NCBI GenBank assembly: GCA_947455215.1
Contig: CANGNA010000028.1
Location: 1 to 48,518, forward strand
Direction: 5' to 3'
DNA from: Chitinophagaceae bacterium
Lineage (GTDB): Bacteria > Bacteroidota > Bacteroidia > Chitinophagales > Chitinophagaceae
Length of the DNA: 48,518 nucleotides
The notes beneath the pieces are model-generated. The model saw nothing but the letters and a program-made list of their open reading frames with translations. It searched no databases and had not been told where the DNA came from. Each line of letters opens with the position of its first letter. The stretch's first letter is position 1. Shown here in pieces: positions 23,226-32,323 of the stretch. A program made the translations under genes and the position numbers.

Positions 23226-23576
23226 ATGATTATCAATAAATTTGAGGAGCTTGTTTGTTGGAAGAAAGGGCAGGATTTTGCTGTTGATGTTTACGGCAAG
23301 TTTAGTGCAAGTAAGGATTGGAACTTTCGCGATCAGATATGTAAAGCTGCTGTTTCAATTTCAAATAATATTGCTGAAGGATTTGACAGAAGTTCTGATG
23401 CAGAATTTATAAGATTTTTGTATTATGCTATAGGCTCTGCAAGTGAAGTGAAATCTATGCTGTATCTTGCTAGCCGGTTGAATTATATTAATAGAGAAGA
23501 GTTGACTATTTTATTAGCGCAGGCCGATGAAGTATCAAAAATTGTAAGGGGGCTAATAAAATCCCTGACTAAATAA
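23226..23576 (+). CDS. Four-helix-bundle protein (23S rRNA intervening-sequence/S23 type)
   Basis: The 116-aa protein matches the small all-helical family first found in intervening sequences of 23S rRNA. It starts NKFEELVCWKKGQDFAVDVY and has the core signature FRDQICKAAVSISNNIAEGFDR. An ARG/GS-type turn then leads to FIRFLYYAIGSASEV and a last helix ending VRGLIKSL. Members form basic pentameric barrels, and the related Avd binds RNA in diversity-generating retroelements, but no reverse transcriptase or template repeat is seen here. The role is unknown. The gene is visibly more A+T-rich than its rfbB and rfbA neighbours and sits inside inverted 7-bp arrays, which suggests insertion between two genes that are normally adjacent. 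Confidence 0.88.
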   Translation: MIINKFEELVCWKKGQDFAVDVYGKFSASKDWNFRDQICKAAVSISNNIAEGFDRSSDAEFIRFLYYAIGSASEVKSMLYLASRLNYINREELTILLAQADEVSKIVRGLIKSLTK

Positions 23577-23618
23577 CTTATTTATTAACTTGAGTATGTT
23601 GTAAACACATTAGCCGTT

Positions 23619-23646
23619 GACTTATGACTTACGACTTACGACTTAT
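23619..23646 (+). repeat. Right heptamer array
   Basis: Four exact-phase 7-base units, GACTTAT GACTTAC GACTTAC then GACTTAT, end ten bases before the rfbA start codon. Reverse-complemented they read ATAAGTC GTAAGTC and so on, pairing with the left array at 23184-23218. Confidence 0.8.
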
Positions 23647-23656
23647 GAAATAAAGT

Positions 23657-24523
23657 ATGAAAGGTATTATCCTCGCCGGCGGTTCCGGTACCCGTTTATA
23701 TCCGTTAACTATAGCTGTAAGCAAGCAGTTAATGCCGGTGTACGATAAACCAATGATATATTATCCTTTGTCTACATTGATGCTGGCGGGCATAAACGAT
23801 ATATTGATCATTACTACACCTGAAGATCAACCTGCCTTCAAAAAGTTGTTAGGCGATGGTAGTCAGATAGGTTGTAATTTTGAATATGTTGTTCAACCTC
23901 GCCCCGAAGGGCTGGCGCAGGCATTTATACTTGGTGCCGACTTTGTGGGCAACAACCCGGCTGCACTTGTATTGGGCGATAACATATTCTATGGTTCCGG
24001 CATGGGCACCTTGTTGAAGAACAACGCCAACCCCGATGGTGCTGTGGTATTTGCTTACCAGGTACACGACCCCGAGCGCTATGGTGTAGTGGAATTTGAT
24101 AAGAATTATAATGTATTGAGCATAGAAGAAAAGCCGGCTCAGCCTAAATCTAATTATGCGGTTCCAGGTCTCTATTTCTATGATAATGATATAGTTGACG
24201 TTGCTAAAGCAATCAAGCCGTCACATCGCGGAGAGCTGGAGATCACCGATATTAACAAGGTTTACCTGGAAAAAGGCAAATTGAAGGTGGGTGTCCTGGA
24301 TCGCGGTACTGCATGGCTGGATACCGGTACTTTTGATTCGCTGATAGAAGCTGGCGAGTTTATTGAGGTGATCGAAAAACGCCAGGGCCTTAAAATAGGT
24401 TGTATCGAAGAGATAGCCTATCGCAACGGCTGGATCAACGACGGTCAGATGGAGAAACTGGCGAATGTATATATGAAGAGCGGCTATGGTAAATATCTGC
24501 AGGGATTGATAGGAAAGATATAA
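23657..24523 (+). CDS. rfbA: Glucose-1-phosphate thymidylyltransferase
   Basis: This 288-aa nucleotidyltransferase joins glucose-1-phosphate and dTTP to make dTDP-glucose, the substrate of the RfbB enzyme encoded just upstream. Diagnostic motifs are [13 protein letters not shown] (6-18), [18 protein letters not shown] (22-39), the metal-site region LGDNIFYG and [33 protein letters not shown] is also conserved. Length and start agree with RmlA. With rfbB it would feed dTDP-sugars to surface glycans, possibly those built by glycosyltransferases such as the three at 4.7-7.6 kb. Confidence 0.96.
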   Translation: MKGIILAGGSGTRLYPLTIAVSKQLMPVYDKPMIYYPLSTLMLAGINDILIITTPEDQPAFKKLLGDGSQIGCNFEYVVQPRPEGLAQAFILGADFVGNNPAALVLGDNIFYGSGMGTLLKNNANPDGAVVFAYQVHDPERYGVVEFDKNYNVLSIEEKPAQPKSNYAVPGLYFYDNDIVDVAKAIKPSHRGELEITDINKVYLEKGKLKVGVLDRGTAWLDTGTFDSLIEAGEFIEVIEKRQGLKIGCIEEIAYRNGWINDGQMEKLANVYMKSGYGKYLQGLIGKI

Positions 24524-24566
24524 CATACGCACATAATATTTTTGGCATTTATGCGTTTGTAATTTC

Positions 24567-25055
24567 ATGAATATGATCTTGCAACGCATTTTTATTTTAT
24601 CGTTCATAGCGCTGTTTTTTGCAGCATGCCAGAAAAAGGGTGCAACATCTGTTATCCCTGTAGGTGATACCGTTATCACATCGCCGTATTATAAAGTGGA
24701 TAGTTTTTATGGTGCTTTTGCAGTTACACAGTGGGCAGACGGGTGTTCAACACAGAGCAGGTCAGTGAATGGTTGCCTGACACTTTCTTATCTACGAACC
24801 GATTCCTCTATTTTGGTTACAGGCCCGGGTTATAAACTGGATAATGTTTGTGCAAGCCCTAATACGGGGTTAGTAGCGGGTACATACAACCGCCTCCTGT
24901 TTCCTATCGGTGGTGTAGACAGTTTCCTTTTCAATAATGAGGGATCACACATATATGAAACAGTGGTGCTACGCGGGGATAGTCTTATTGTCTCAGTTGA
25001 GCACTGGAGGTGTAATAGTGACGATAAATATATTTTTAGGGGAAAGCGCAATTAA
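24567..25055 (+). CDS. Putative lipoprotein of unknown function
   Basis: This 162-aa protein has a lipoprotein signal: a basic start (MNMILQR), a hydrophobic core and the lipobox FFAAC with C21 as the acylated residue. The mature part is rich in Thr, Ser and Asp and has four further cysteines (in GCSTQ, GCLTL, NVCAS and WRCNSD), possibly as two disulfides. The C-terminus DDKYIFRGKRN follows strands like DSLIVSVEHW, resembling small beta-barrel lipoproteins. I recognise no named domain. It lies 43 bases after rfbA and is closed by a terminator. Confidence 0.75.
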   Translation: MNMILQRIFILSFIALFFAACQKKGATSVIPVGDTVITSPYYKVDSFYGAFAVTQWADGCSTQSRSVNGCLTLSYLRTDSSILVTGPGYKLDNVCASPNTGLVAGTYNRLLFPIGGVDSFLFNNEGSHIYETVVLRGDSLIVSVEHWRCNSDDKYIFRGKRN

Positions 25056-25078
25056 ATTGTAATACCTTGATGTTTTAT

Positions 25079-25106
25079 AGCCCCGGCAATTTGTCCGGGC
25101 TTTTTT
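25079..25106 (+). terminator. Terminator after the lipoprotein gene
   Basis: AGCCCCGG (25079-25086) pairs with CCGGGCT (25095-25101), with one bulged C, and runs into six T. Confidence 0.85.
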
Positions 25107-25137
25107 ATATCTTCAAAACTGTATAAATAACATAAGA

Positions 25138-25791
25138 ATGAGACGCCTGCTTATAATAGCTTCCATAATAGTAACCAACCAATGCATAGCACAAAAGATA
25201 GGACGTCAGCCGACAACACGGAAGATACGTGATAGCATAGCCAATGTATTGGAACAGGCTGTTAAATATGACCAGCATTACCGTTGGATGTGCCAGTTGG
25301 GCACGTTGGATCAGCGCGAAATTGATTCGTTAAGGAAACTGGATGAAAAAGAGAAGTTCAAAAGAATGGCACTGGTCGGTGCCAATAAAGTAGGTATTTC
25401 TAAATATCAGAAAGACTCATTAGGTCGACTGCAAAGTATTCTTGATTCCGTAAATTTCGTAAAAGTGTCTGGTATTTTGTATAAATACGGTTACCCGCAC
25501 AGTGAGCGGGATAGAAGTTGGGCATCACTTATTGTTCTGCACAATGAGGACCTGGTAGATACAGCTTTTTTAGCGATGGTAAAGCAGGAGGTGTTAGGAA
25601 AAAGATTAGATGCCATAGAATATGCTGGCTTATATGACAGATGGCGATCGTCCAGGCATTTGCCAAAACTATATTATGGTAACGATATATACGATTCGCG
25701 GACCAATACGTTCAGCACGGAAAAGCCAACAGACCTTGAGGCTACCAATAAGGCCAGGGCAGAAATAGGGTTGGAGCTATTGAAAAAATAA
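25138..25791 (+). CDS. Exported protein resembling DUF6624
   Basis: The 217-aa protein starts with a signal peptide (MRRLLIIASIIVTNQCIAQ, cleavage after AQ likely). The C-terminal half has the pattern I associate with DUF6624 proteins: a Tyr-Gly-Tyr/Trp-Pro entry (YGYPHSERDRSW), LIVLHNEDL, then AMVKQEVLGKRLDAIEYAGLYDR and a final K-LYYGND in the place of the usual PQxYGTQ. The region between is charged and helical. The enzymatic role, if any, is unknown. It stands between a terminator and the ileS promoter. Confidence 0.6.
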   Translation: MRRLLIIASIIVTNQCIAQKIGRQPTTRKIRDSIANVLEQAVKYDQHYRWMCQLGTLDQREIDSLRKLDEKEKFKRMALVGANKVGISKYQKDSLGRLQSILDSVNFVKVSGILYKYGYPHSERDRSWASLIVLHNEDLVDTAFLAMVKQEVLGKRLDAIEYAGLYDRWRSSRHLPKLYYGNDIYDSRTNTFSTEKPTDLEATNKARAEIGLELLKK

Positions 25792-25859
25792 ATGTCGCAA
25801 TTGTGCATACATGGTGCATAACTGCAATACACTATGCGTGATAATCGCAAAATGTACCG

Positions 25860-25867
25860 TACCTTTG
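25860..25867 (+). promoter_or_regulatory. -7 box of the ileS promoter
   Basis: TACCTTTG matches TAnnTTTG exactly and is followed by C, as in many Bacteroidota promoters. No clear TTTG -33 element is seen. The start would be near 25873, leaving a leader of about 70 bases before ileS. I found no T-box-like features there. Confidence 0.5.
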
Positions 25868-25943
25868 CGCGGAATTTTTTAGTAGATTGGGAGAGCTATG
25901 TTCGATTGTTTCTGCATATGTTCTTGGTTATTAGATACAATTA

Positions 25944-28900
25944 ATGAATAAATATACTGAATATAAAGGTTTGAATATGCCGTCCATAGAGCAGGATATG
26001 CTTGCAAAATGGAAAGCCGGTGAATATTTTAAACAAAGTGTAGAGCAGCGTAGGGGTAATGAGTCTTTCGTTTTTTATGAGGGGCCGCCGAGTGCTAATG
26101 GTATGCCGGGTATACATCACGTTATTTCCCGCACACTTAAAGACATGATCTGCCGCTACAAAACTATGCAGGGCTACCTGGTAGAGCGTAAGGCGGGTTG
26201 GGACACACATGGCCTGCCTATAGAACTGTTTGTAGAGAAAGAGCTGGGTATCACCAAGGAAGATATAGGAAAAAAGATATCAGTAGAAGATTACAACAAG
26301 AAGTGCCGCGAGGTAGTAATGCGGTATAAGGACAAGTGGGAAGATATTACCGAGAAAATGGGGTATTGGGTGGATATGAACAACCCGTACATCACATTCG
26401 ATAATAATTACATAGAAACACTTTGGTGGGCGCTTAAAGAGCTGTTCAATAAAGATCTGCTGTATAAGAGCGTAAGCATACAACCATATTCTCCCGCTGC
26501 AGGTACAGGCCTTAGTAGCCATGAGCTGAACCAGCCGGGTACGTATAAAGATGTAAAGGACACTACGGTTGTGGCCATGTTTAGCCTTGCAAAGCCTGTG
26601 CATAATGGCCAGCCGGTAAATCCGCTGCAAATCAAGCTGCACGAAATTGCCCGCAACGCCTGGGAACCATACGTACAGTTGCCTATAGGTGGCGGCTTAC
26701 TGCCTGCCGAAAAGGCAGCTGAAGTGTACTTTATGGCATGGACAACCACCCCGTGGACGCTACCAAGTAACTGCGGTCTTACGGTTGGCCCTAACATAGA
26801 TTATGTATTGGTACAGACGTTCAACCCATACACGCACCAGCCAACCAACGTGATACTGGCTAAGGCGCTGTTGGGAAAATACTTCAAACAGGAGGCGCAA
26901 AGTGCTGATCTTACGCTATTTACGCCTGATACTAAGGTAATACCCTGGCATATATTGGCCGAGTTTAAGGGCAGCGAGTTAGAAGGCCTGAGATATGATC
27001 AGCTGTTACCATTTGAGGGTAATACCCGCGAAGTGGCCGGAGGTGACCCGTGGAGGGTAATAACCGGCGATTTCGTAACTACCGAAGATGGTACGGGTAT
27101 CGTACACACCGCCCCTGCATTTGGTGCCGATGACTACAGGGTAGGCAAGAAGAACGATATCGGCATACTGACCATGGTCGATCGGGAGGGTAAATTCAAC
27201 GATTACACCGGTGAGTTCAGTGGTAGATATGTAAAGAATTATAAAGACGATCCTGATTATAAGGATGTGGACGTAGATATAGCTGTACAGCTTAAACTGT
27301 CGGGTCACGCCTTTAAGGTGGAAAAATATGAACACAGTTATCCGCACTGCTGGAGGACTGATAAACCAATAGTTTATTACCCGCTCGACGCATGGTTCAT
27401 CCGTACAACTGCCATGAAGGACAGGATGGTGGAGCTGAACAAGACCATCAACTGGAAGCCTAAAGCTACCGGCGAGGGCCGTTTTGGCAACTGGCTGGAG
27501 AATATGGTGGACTGGAACCTGAGCCGTAGCCGTTTCTGGGGTACCCCATTGCCCGTATGGCGTAGCGAGGAAGGTGAGATGAAGTGCATAGGCAGCATCG
27601 ACGAACTGATAGCCGAAGCCGAAAAAGCAAATAAAACACTGGGTCTCAACCAGGTAGTGAACAGGGGGAACTTGGACATGCACAAGCCGTTCGTAGACCA
27701 GATCATACTGGTTTCAGACAGCGGCAAGTCTATGCGCCGCGAGCCCGACCTGATAGACGTGTGGTTTGATAGTGGTGCTATGCCTTATGCACAGCAGCAT
27801 TTCCCATTCGAGCCTAATGCGCTGGATATACTGAAACGTAACTTCCCTGCCGACTTTATAGCCGAAGGTGTGGATCAGACGCGTGGCTGGTTCTACACGC
27901 TGCATGCACTTGGTGTCATGCTGTTTGATAGTGTGGCGTATAAAACCGTGGTGAGCAATGGCCTGGTACTGGATAAGAACGGTAATAAGATGAGTAAGCG
28001 CCTGGGTAATGTTATCGATCCGTTCGATACCATACAGAAATACAGCGCAGATGCTACCCGTTGGTACCTCATCACCAATGCGTCACCTTGGGATAGCTTA
28101 AAGTTTGATCTTGAAGGCATTAAAGAAGTACAGCGCAAGTATTTTGGTACGTTATACAACACTTACCAGTTCTTTGCACTGTATGCCAATGTAGATAAAT
28201 TTACATTTAAAGAAGATTACATACCAGTAAATGAGCGTCCGGAAATAGATCGCTGGATACTGTCTTCATTACACACGTTAGTAAAAGATGTTACCCGTTT
28301 CCTTGAAGATTATGAGCCTACCCAGGCCGGCAGGGCTATGGAGTACTTCCTGGACGAGCAATTGAGCAACTGGTATGTACGCCTGTGCCGCCGTCGCTTC
28401 TGGAAGGGGGAATACGAGTTTGATAAGATATGTGCTTACCAGACATTATATGAGTGCCTGGAAACCCTGGCATTGCTGTCTGCACCAATAGCTCCGTTCT
28501 TCAGCGACTGGATGTTCCAGAACCTGAACGCCGTAACCGGCCGTAACCAGAGCATATCTGCTCACCTGGCATCGTTCCCGGTGGCTAACGAGGCACTTAT
28601 AGACACAGATCTGGAAGAGCGCATGCACTTGGCTCAGGATATATCTTCTATAGTTTTATCTATACGTAAGAAAGTGAATCTCAAAGTTCGCCAGCCCTTG
28701 CAGCGTATATTGGTTCCTGTAATGGACCCGCGTATCAAGGAGCAGATCGAGAAGATAGCCGAGCTGGTAAAGAGCGAGGTGAATGTGAAAAGTGTTGAAT
28801 ATCTTACTGATAGTGAAGGGTTTATCAAAAAGAAGATCAAGCCTAACTTTAAGTCGCTGGGTGCCCGTATGGGTGCTAAGATGAAGGCTGTGGCAGCCGC

Positions 28901-29348
28901 CATAGGCCAGATGGACCAGCACCAGATAAGCATACTGGAAAAAGAAAAGAGTATCACATTACCGGTAGATGGAGAGGATATACGGATAGAGACAGCAGAC
29001 GTAGATATAATTGCTGAAGATGTACCGGGTTGGTCTGTAGGCAACAAGGATAATCTTACGGTTGCCCTGGATATAACGGTCACTCCGGAATTGCAGGATG
29101 AGGGCAATGCCCGTGAGTTGGTGAACCGGATACAGAAAATAAGGAAAGAAAGTGAATTGGAAGTGACAGACAAGATAGTAGTGAATATGGAAGAGCGCGA
29201 GGCATTAAAAAGTGCAATAATTAATTTCAATGATTATATTTGCGCCGAAATTTTGGCAGATAAGATTAATTATCTGCCTGAAATTCAGGGTGGAATAGAA
29301 ATTGATGTTAATGAGATAATGTTTAAGGTATCTATATTAAAAACATAA
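25944..29348 (+). CDS. ileS: Isoleucyl-tRNA synthetase
   Basis: This 1134-aa class Ia synthetase charges tRNA-Ile. The HIGH-equivalent is in YEGPPSANGMPGIHHV (45-60). The editing domain (about 200-400) contains WTTTPWTLPSN and GTGIVHTAPAFGADDY. DVWFDSGAMPYAQ and GVDQTRGWFYTLH precede the KMSKR loop NKMSKRLGN (about residue 682). The C-terminal anticodon-binding domain follows. The GIHHV form of the first motif and the length fit the IleRS type common in Bacteroidota. It is followed after seven bases by a DksA-like gene, a gene order I recall as common in this phylum. Confidence 0.97.
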   Translation: MNKYTEYKGLNMPSIEQDMLAKWKAGEYFKQSVEQRRGNESFVFYEGPPSANGMPGIHHVISRTLKDMICRYKTMQGYLVERKAGWDTHGLPIELFVEKELGITKEDIGKKISVEDYNKKCREVVMRYKDKWEDITEKMGYWVDMNNPYITFDNNYIETLWWALKELFNKDLLYKSVSIQPYSPAAGTGLSSHELNQPGTYKDVKDTTVVAMFSLAKPVHNGQPVNPLQIKLHEIARNAWEPYVQLPIGGGLLPAEKAAEVYFMAWTTTPWTLPSNCGLTVGPNIDYVLVQTFNPYTHQPTNVILAKALLGKYFKQEAQSADLTLFTPDTKVIPWHILAEFKGSELEGLRYDQLLPFEGNTREVAGGDPWRVITGDFVTTEDGTGIVHTAPAFGADDYRVGKKNDIGILTMVDREGKFNDYTGEFSGRYVKNYKDDPDYKDVDVDIAVQLKLSGHAFKVEKYEHSYPHCWRTDKPIVYYPLDAWFIRTTAMKDRMVELNKTINWKPKATGEGRFGNWLENMVDWNLSRSRFWGTPLPVWRSEEGEMKCIGSIDELIAEAEKANKTLGLNQVVNRGNLDMHKPFVDQIILVSDSGKSMRREPDLIDVWFDSGAMPYAQQHFPFEPNALDILKRNFPADFIAEGVDQTRGWFYTLHALGVMLFDSVAYKTVVSNGLVLDKNGNKMSKRLGNVIDPFDTIQKYSADATRWYLITNASPWDSLKFDLEGIKEVQRKYFGTLYNTYQFFALYANVDKFTFKEDYIPVNERPEIDRWILSSLHTLVKDVTRFLEDYEPTQAGRAMEYFLDEQLSNWYVRLCRRRFWKGEYEFDKICAYQTLYECLETLALLSAPIAPFFSDWMFQNLNAVTGRNQSISAHLASFPVANEALIDTDLEERMHLAQDISSIVLSIRKKVNLKVRQPLQRILVPVMDPRIKEQIEKIAELVKSEVNVKSVEYLTDSEGFIKKKIKPNFKSLGARMGAKMKAVAAAIGQMDQHQISILEKEKSITLPVDGEDIRIETADVDIIAEDVPGWSVGNKDNLTVALDITVTPELQDEGNARELVNRIQKIRKESELEVTDKIVVNMEEREALKSAIINFNDYICAEILADKINYLPEIQGGIEIDVNEIMFKVSILKT

Positions 29349-29355
29349 CCAGATC

Positions 29356-30555
29356 ATGGCCACAAAGAAACCAGCAGCGGCAAAGCCGGCTAAAAATGTA
29401 AAAGCAGCAGTAAAGGCTGCCCCGGCAAAAAAGGCCGCCGCATCAAAGAGTGCAAAGGCAGTACCAGCCAAAGCAGTAGCTAAAAAAGCGCCTGTAAAAA
29501 AAGCGGCTCCTGTCAAAGCCTCCGCTAAAAAAGTTTCTAAAGCAGCAGTAGCTGTAAAAAGTGCCCCGGCAAAAAAGTCAGCGCCGGCAAAAAAGTCGAC
29601 CCCCATTATCAAACCAAAAATAGAGAAGAAAACACCTGTGAAGAAAGCAGCACCAGTAAAGAAGGCAGCCCCTGCAAAAAAGGCGGCGCCGGTGAAAAAG
29701 GCGGCACCGCCTAAAAAAGCGGCGCCGGTAAAAGCAGCACCCGCAAAACCAGCACCTGTAAAAAAAGCAGCTCCAGCTCCTAAGGCGGCACCTGCCAAGG
29801 CCGCGCCCGTAAAAGCAGCACCTGCCAAAGTAGCGCCTAAGAAGCCGGAACCAGTAAAAGTAGCACCAAAGCCAGAACCAGCACCAAAGCCGGCTCCGGT
29901 GGTAAAGAAAACCGCACTGGAGAAAAAGGCCGCTCTGAAAAGCGCCGCCAAAGCAGCACATGCTAAGGCATTGCTCACTAAGGCTGCGGCTGCGGCTATG
30001 CCAAAGCCTACAGCTACACCTGCAGCCCGCTCTATAGAAAGGAAGCCGCAGGTAGTGGTAGCGCATCGAAAGCTGGAAAACAAGTCAAGGCACACCAGCG
30101 ACGAAAACGCGTCGTCTTATCAGCCGGAGGTTTACCGCTCATTGCTTGATGAAGCTCCGGTAGCACCGATCACCGTTTACAGGTATAGCGACGAAGAACT
30201 ACAAGAGTTCAAAGAGCTGATAACTAACAGGTTAGAAGCAGCCCGTAAGGAACTGATCTATCTGCAGGGCGTTATTACCCGTAAAGACGAAGCCGGTACA
30301 GAAGATACGGAGAACAGGTATATGAACATAGAAGATGGTAGCGGTGCTATGGAGCGCGAACAGCTCGTTCAACTCGCCAGCCGCCAGATCCAGTTCATGA
30401 ACCACCTGGAAAAAGCATTGATCCGTATAGAAAATAAAACATATGGTGTATGCCGCGTAACAGGTAAGCTTATAGATAAGGCCCGCTTGCGTGCAGTACC
30501 TCATGCTACTCTTAGCATCGAAGCCAAGAAAATGATGAATACAAAACAGAATTAA
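29356..30555 (+). CDS. DksA/TraR-like protein with a histone-H1-like Lys/Ala/Pro tail
   Basis: The 399-aa protein has two unlike parts. Residues 1 to about 240 are almost only Ala, Lys, Pro and Val in KKAAPVKKAAP-type repeats, like the tails of histone H1 or AlgP, and would be disordered and bind DNA or RNA. Residues about 270-399 form a DksA/TraR domain: YSDEELQEFKELI coiled coil, EDGSGAMEREQLVQLASRQ, and the C-terminal YGVCRVTGKLIDKARLRAVPHATLSIEAK. Of the four zinc cysteines of DksA only the first is left (C-x-x-T and SIEA replace the rest). I recall the same loss in other Bacteroidota DksA-like proteins. It may modulate RNA polymerase while held on DNA by its tail. Confidence 0.85.
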   Translation: MATKKPAAAKPAKNVKAAVKAAPAKKAAASKSAKAVPAKAVAKKAPVKKAAPVKASAKKVSKAAVAVKSAPAKKSAPAKKSTPIIKPKIEKKTPVKKAAPVKKAAPAKKAAPVKKAAPPKKAAPVKAAPAKPAPVKKAAPAPKAAPAKAAPVKAAPAKVAPKKPEPVKVAPKPEPAPKPAPVVKKTALEKKAALKSAAKAAHAKALLTKAAAAAMPKPTATPAARSIERKPQVVVAHRKLENKSRHTSDENASSYQPEVYRSLLDEAPVAPITVYRYSDEELQEFKELITNRLEAARKELIYLQGVITRKDEAGTEDTENRYMNIEDGSGAMEREQLVQLASRQIQFMNHLEKALIRIENKTYGVCRVTGKLIDKARLRAVPHATLSIEAKKMMNTKQN

Positions 30556-30576
30556 TTTTTTGTTCTGATAACTTAC

Positions 30577-30613
30577 AATAGCTACCGGTTAATGCCGGTA
30601 GCTATTTTGTTTA
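30577..30613 (+). terminator. Terminator after the ileS-dksA-like operon
   Basis: AATAGCTACCGG (30577-30588) and CCGGTAGCTATT (30595-30606) form a perfect 12-base-pair stem with a six-base loop, followed by a T-rich run with one G. Confidence 0.88.
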
Positions 30614-30655
30614 TATGTATGTTGTTTCGTATTTTTAGATAATAACTCAGGAGCA

Positions 30656-32179
30656 ATGAAATACCTATCTGCCCTTTTCCTGCTAATGCCTTTCTGGCTC
30701 AGCGCACAAACTATTTCCATCACTGCATCCGACACTTCTGTTTGTTCAGGTATTGCTATTACTTTCACTGCAACAACTACCGCTGCAACACCACACTACC
30801 AGTGGACCAAAAATGGTGTAAATGTTGGCTCAGATCAACCTGTATATGTTGTTGCAGGCCCGAACAATGCTGATAGCATTGCCTGTTTGTTGGTAAATGC
30901 TGCTCATGATACGATCTATGCAGCCGCTACAGATGTTGTAGTAACTGTATTATCACATCCTGATGCAGGTGTCATTACAGGTAGGGATAGTGTATGCCCC
31001 GGCGACTCGATACACCTGTTGAGTTCAGTGCCTGGAGGCGCCTGGCTGGCTACCAATCCTCATGCATCGGTCTATTCTGGCTGGGTCGCTGGTATTAGTG
31101 CCGGTCATTTTGAATGTAGCTATGCCGTTCATGATTCAATTTTATATGTGGTGACCAACCAGTGTGGCAGCGACACTGCAGTTAAATACATCACCATAAT
31201 GCCCATACCTAATGCATATTTCGAGGTCAACGGCATAAATGGTTCCTCGGCTATATGCATGGGCCCATGGTCCGGTACAAGGTTGAGCAGCGGTGTTACT
31301 GACTTTCTGTGCGAAGGCTATGCAACATCCAGAAATGGCAAGGCGTCAGTAGGTGCAGATGGTACAGTTTGGGGAACAGCTGCAGGTGTGGATACCATCA
31401 TCAATGTTTCGTCTAATATTTGTGGTACGAGTGTGTACCAGGTTCAGGTAACTGTGATCGACAAGCCTGCTCCCGCCGTAATAACCCCTGCAAAAATATC
31501 TGTATGTAACGGGCAAATGGACTCGGTAGTTATCACATATTCCGGCCTGGTCAATAACCTGTACTTTAATTCTTCTATAGATAGTGTTAAGTATATCGAG
31601 CAGGTATTCGCTGCCCGTGTCATGGCCTATGTATATGGCAGAAATGCAGGTAACGATGCCGCTAGGGTAAGATTGTACAACATGTGCGGTTTCACAGATA
31701 CTTCTTTTGCCGTAGAGGTAAAAGAACAACCTGCCTCCGTAATAGCCACAGACACAACATGCGCCGGATATACTACAGTTCTTGCAGATAATACAGCCGG
31801 CGGCCAGTGGTCGGTTTTGGGTGCAAATGGAACTATTCAAAACAGCAATATGTTACTGCCCTCGTCGGGTGGTATTCAAACCGTTCGGTACACTTTGCCA
31901 AACGGTTGTTTTGCACAAAAGGAAATACAGGTCGACAACTGTACTGCCGAATTCGAAGTTGCACCGATACCCACTCATGGTTCGCTCAATATACACACAT
32001 TCGTTAATGTATATGACTCCTATTCAATCGTAAACGCCCTTGGGCAGATCACTACCACACAGCCGCTTACCGGAGCCTATACCACTGCCGATATCAGTGC
32101 ATTGTCACCCGGTATCTACTTTTTGCGGTTATCAGCTAACGGTAAGAAGAGTAAAACCATTAAAGTGGTAAAATATTAA
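30656..32179 (+). CDS. Type IX secreted protein with Ig/PKD-like domains
   Basis: The 507-aa protein begins with a signal peptide (MKYLSALFLLMPFWLSAQ). It then has a PKD/Ig-like unit (SVCSGIAITFTATTT, YQWTKNGVNVGSD) and a unit of the kind seen in the giant surface protein (GRDSVCPGDSIHL, GGAWLA, NQCGSDTAV). Three looser units with paired cysteines follow. The end is a type IX sorting domain (FEVAPIPTHGSLNI, SYSIVNALGQI, LSPGIYFLRLSANG). It is probably an outer-surface or released protein of unknown ligand. The shared Ig unit suggests common ancestry with the 2064-aa protein at 7.8-14 kb. It lies between two terminator-bounded operons. Confidence 0.83.
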   Translation: MKYLSALFLLMPFWLSAQTISITASDTSVCSGIAITFTATTTAATPHYQWTKNGVNVGSDQPVYVVAGPNNADSIACLLVNAAHDTIYAAATDVVVTVLSHPDAGVITGRDSVCPGDSIHLLSSVPGGAWLATNPHASVYSGWVAGISAGHFECSYAVHDSILYVVTNQCGSDTAVKYITIMPIPNAYFEVNGINGSSAICMGPWSGTRLSSGVTDFLCEGYATSRNGKASVGADGTVWGTAAGVDTIINVSSNICGTSVYQVQVTVIDKPAPAVITPAKISVCNGQMDSVVITYSGLVNNLYFNSSIDSVKYIEQVFAARVMAYVYGRNAGNDAARVRLYNMCGFTDTSFAVEVKEQPASVIATDTTCAGYTTVLADNTAGGQWSVLGANGTIQNSNMLLPSSGGIQTVRYTLPNGCFAQKEIQVDNCTAEFEVAPIPTHGSLNIHTFVNVYDSYSIVNALGQITTTQPLTGAYTTADISALSPGIYFLRLSANGKKSKTIKVVKY

Positions 32180-32323
32180 TGTGCGGCATAACGCCCAAAA
32201 CTGCCCGTATCGCCCCCTTTTACCCCCAAAATCGTTAACTTAGTATCAATTCACAGGTCGTAACCCAACCTTTACGGAAGGGTAGCGGTCTTATTGTTTG
32301 TAAATATTTAATAACCACTATAC

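Noticed and set aside
23226-23576. Diversity-generating retroelement suggested by the Avd-like four-helix bundle
   Set aside because: No reverse transcriptase, template repeat or variable repeat is found near the gene.
25792-25943. T-box or other riboswitch before ileS
   Set aside because: The short AT-rich leader has no T-box bulge sequence, no specifier arm and no terminator/antiterminator pair.
29337-30095. A 252-codon Ala/Gly/Phe-rich ORF opposite the Lys/Ala/Pro tail
   Set aside because: It arises mechanically from the complement of the AAA/GCA/CCA-rich repeats of the DksA-like gene.
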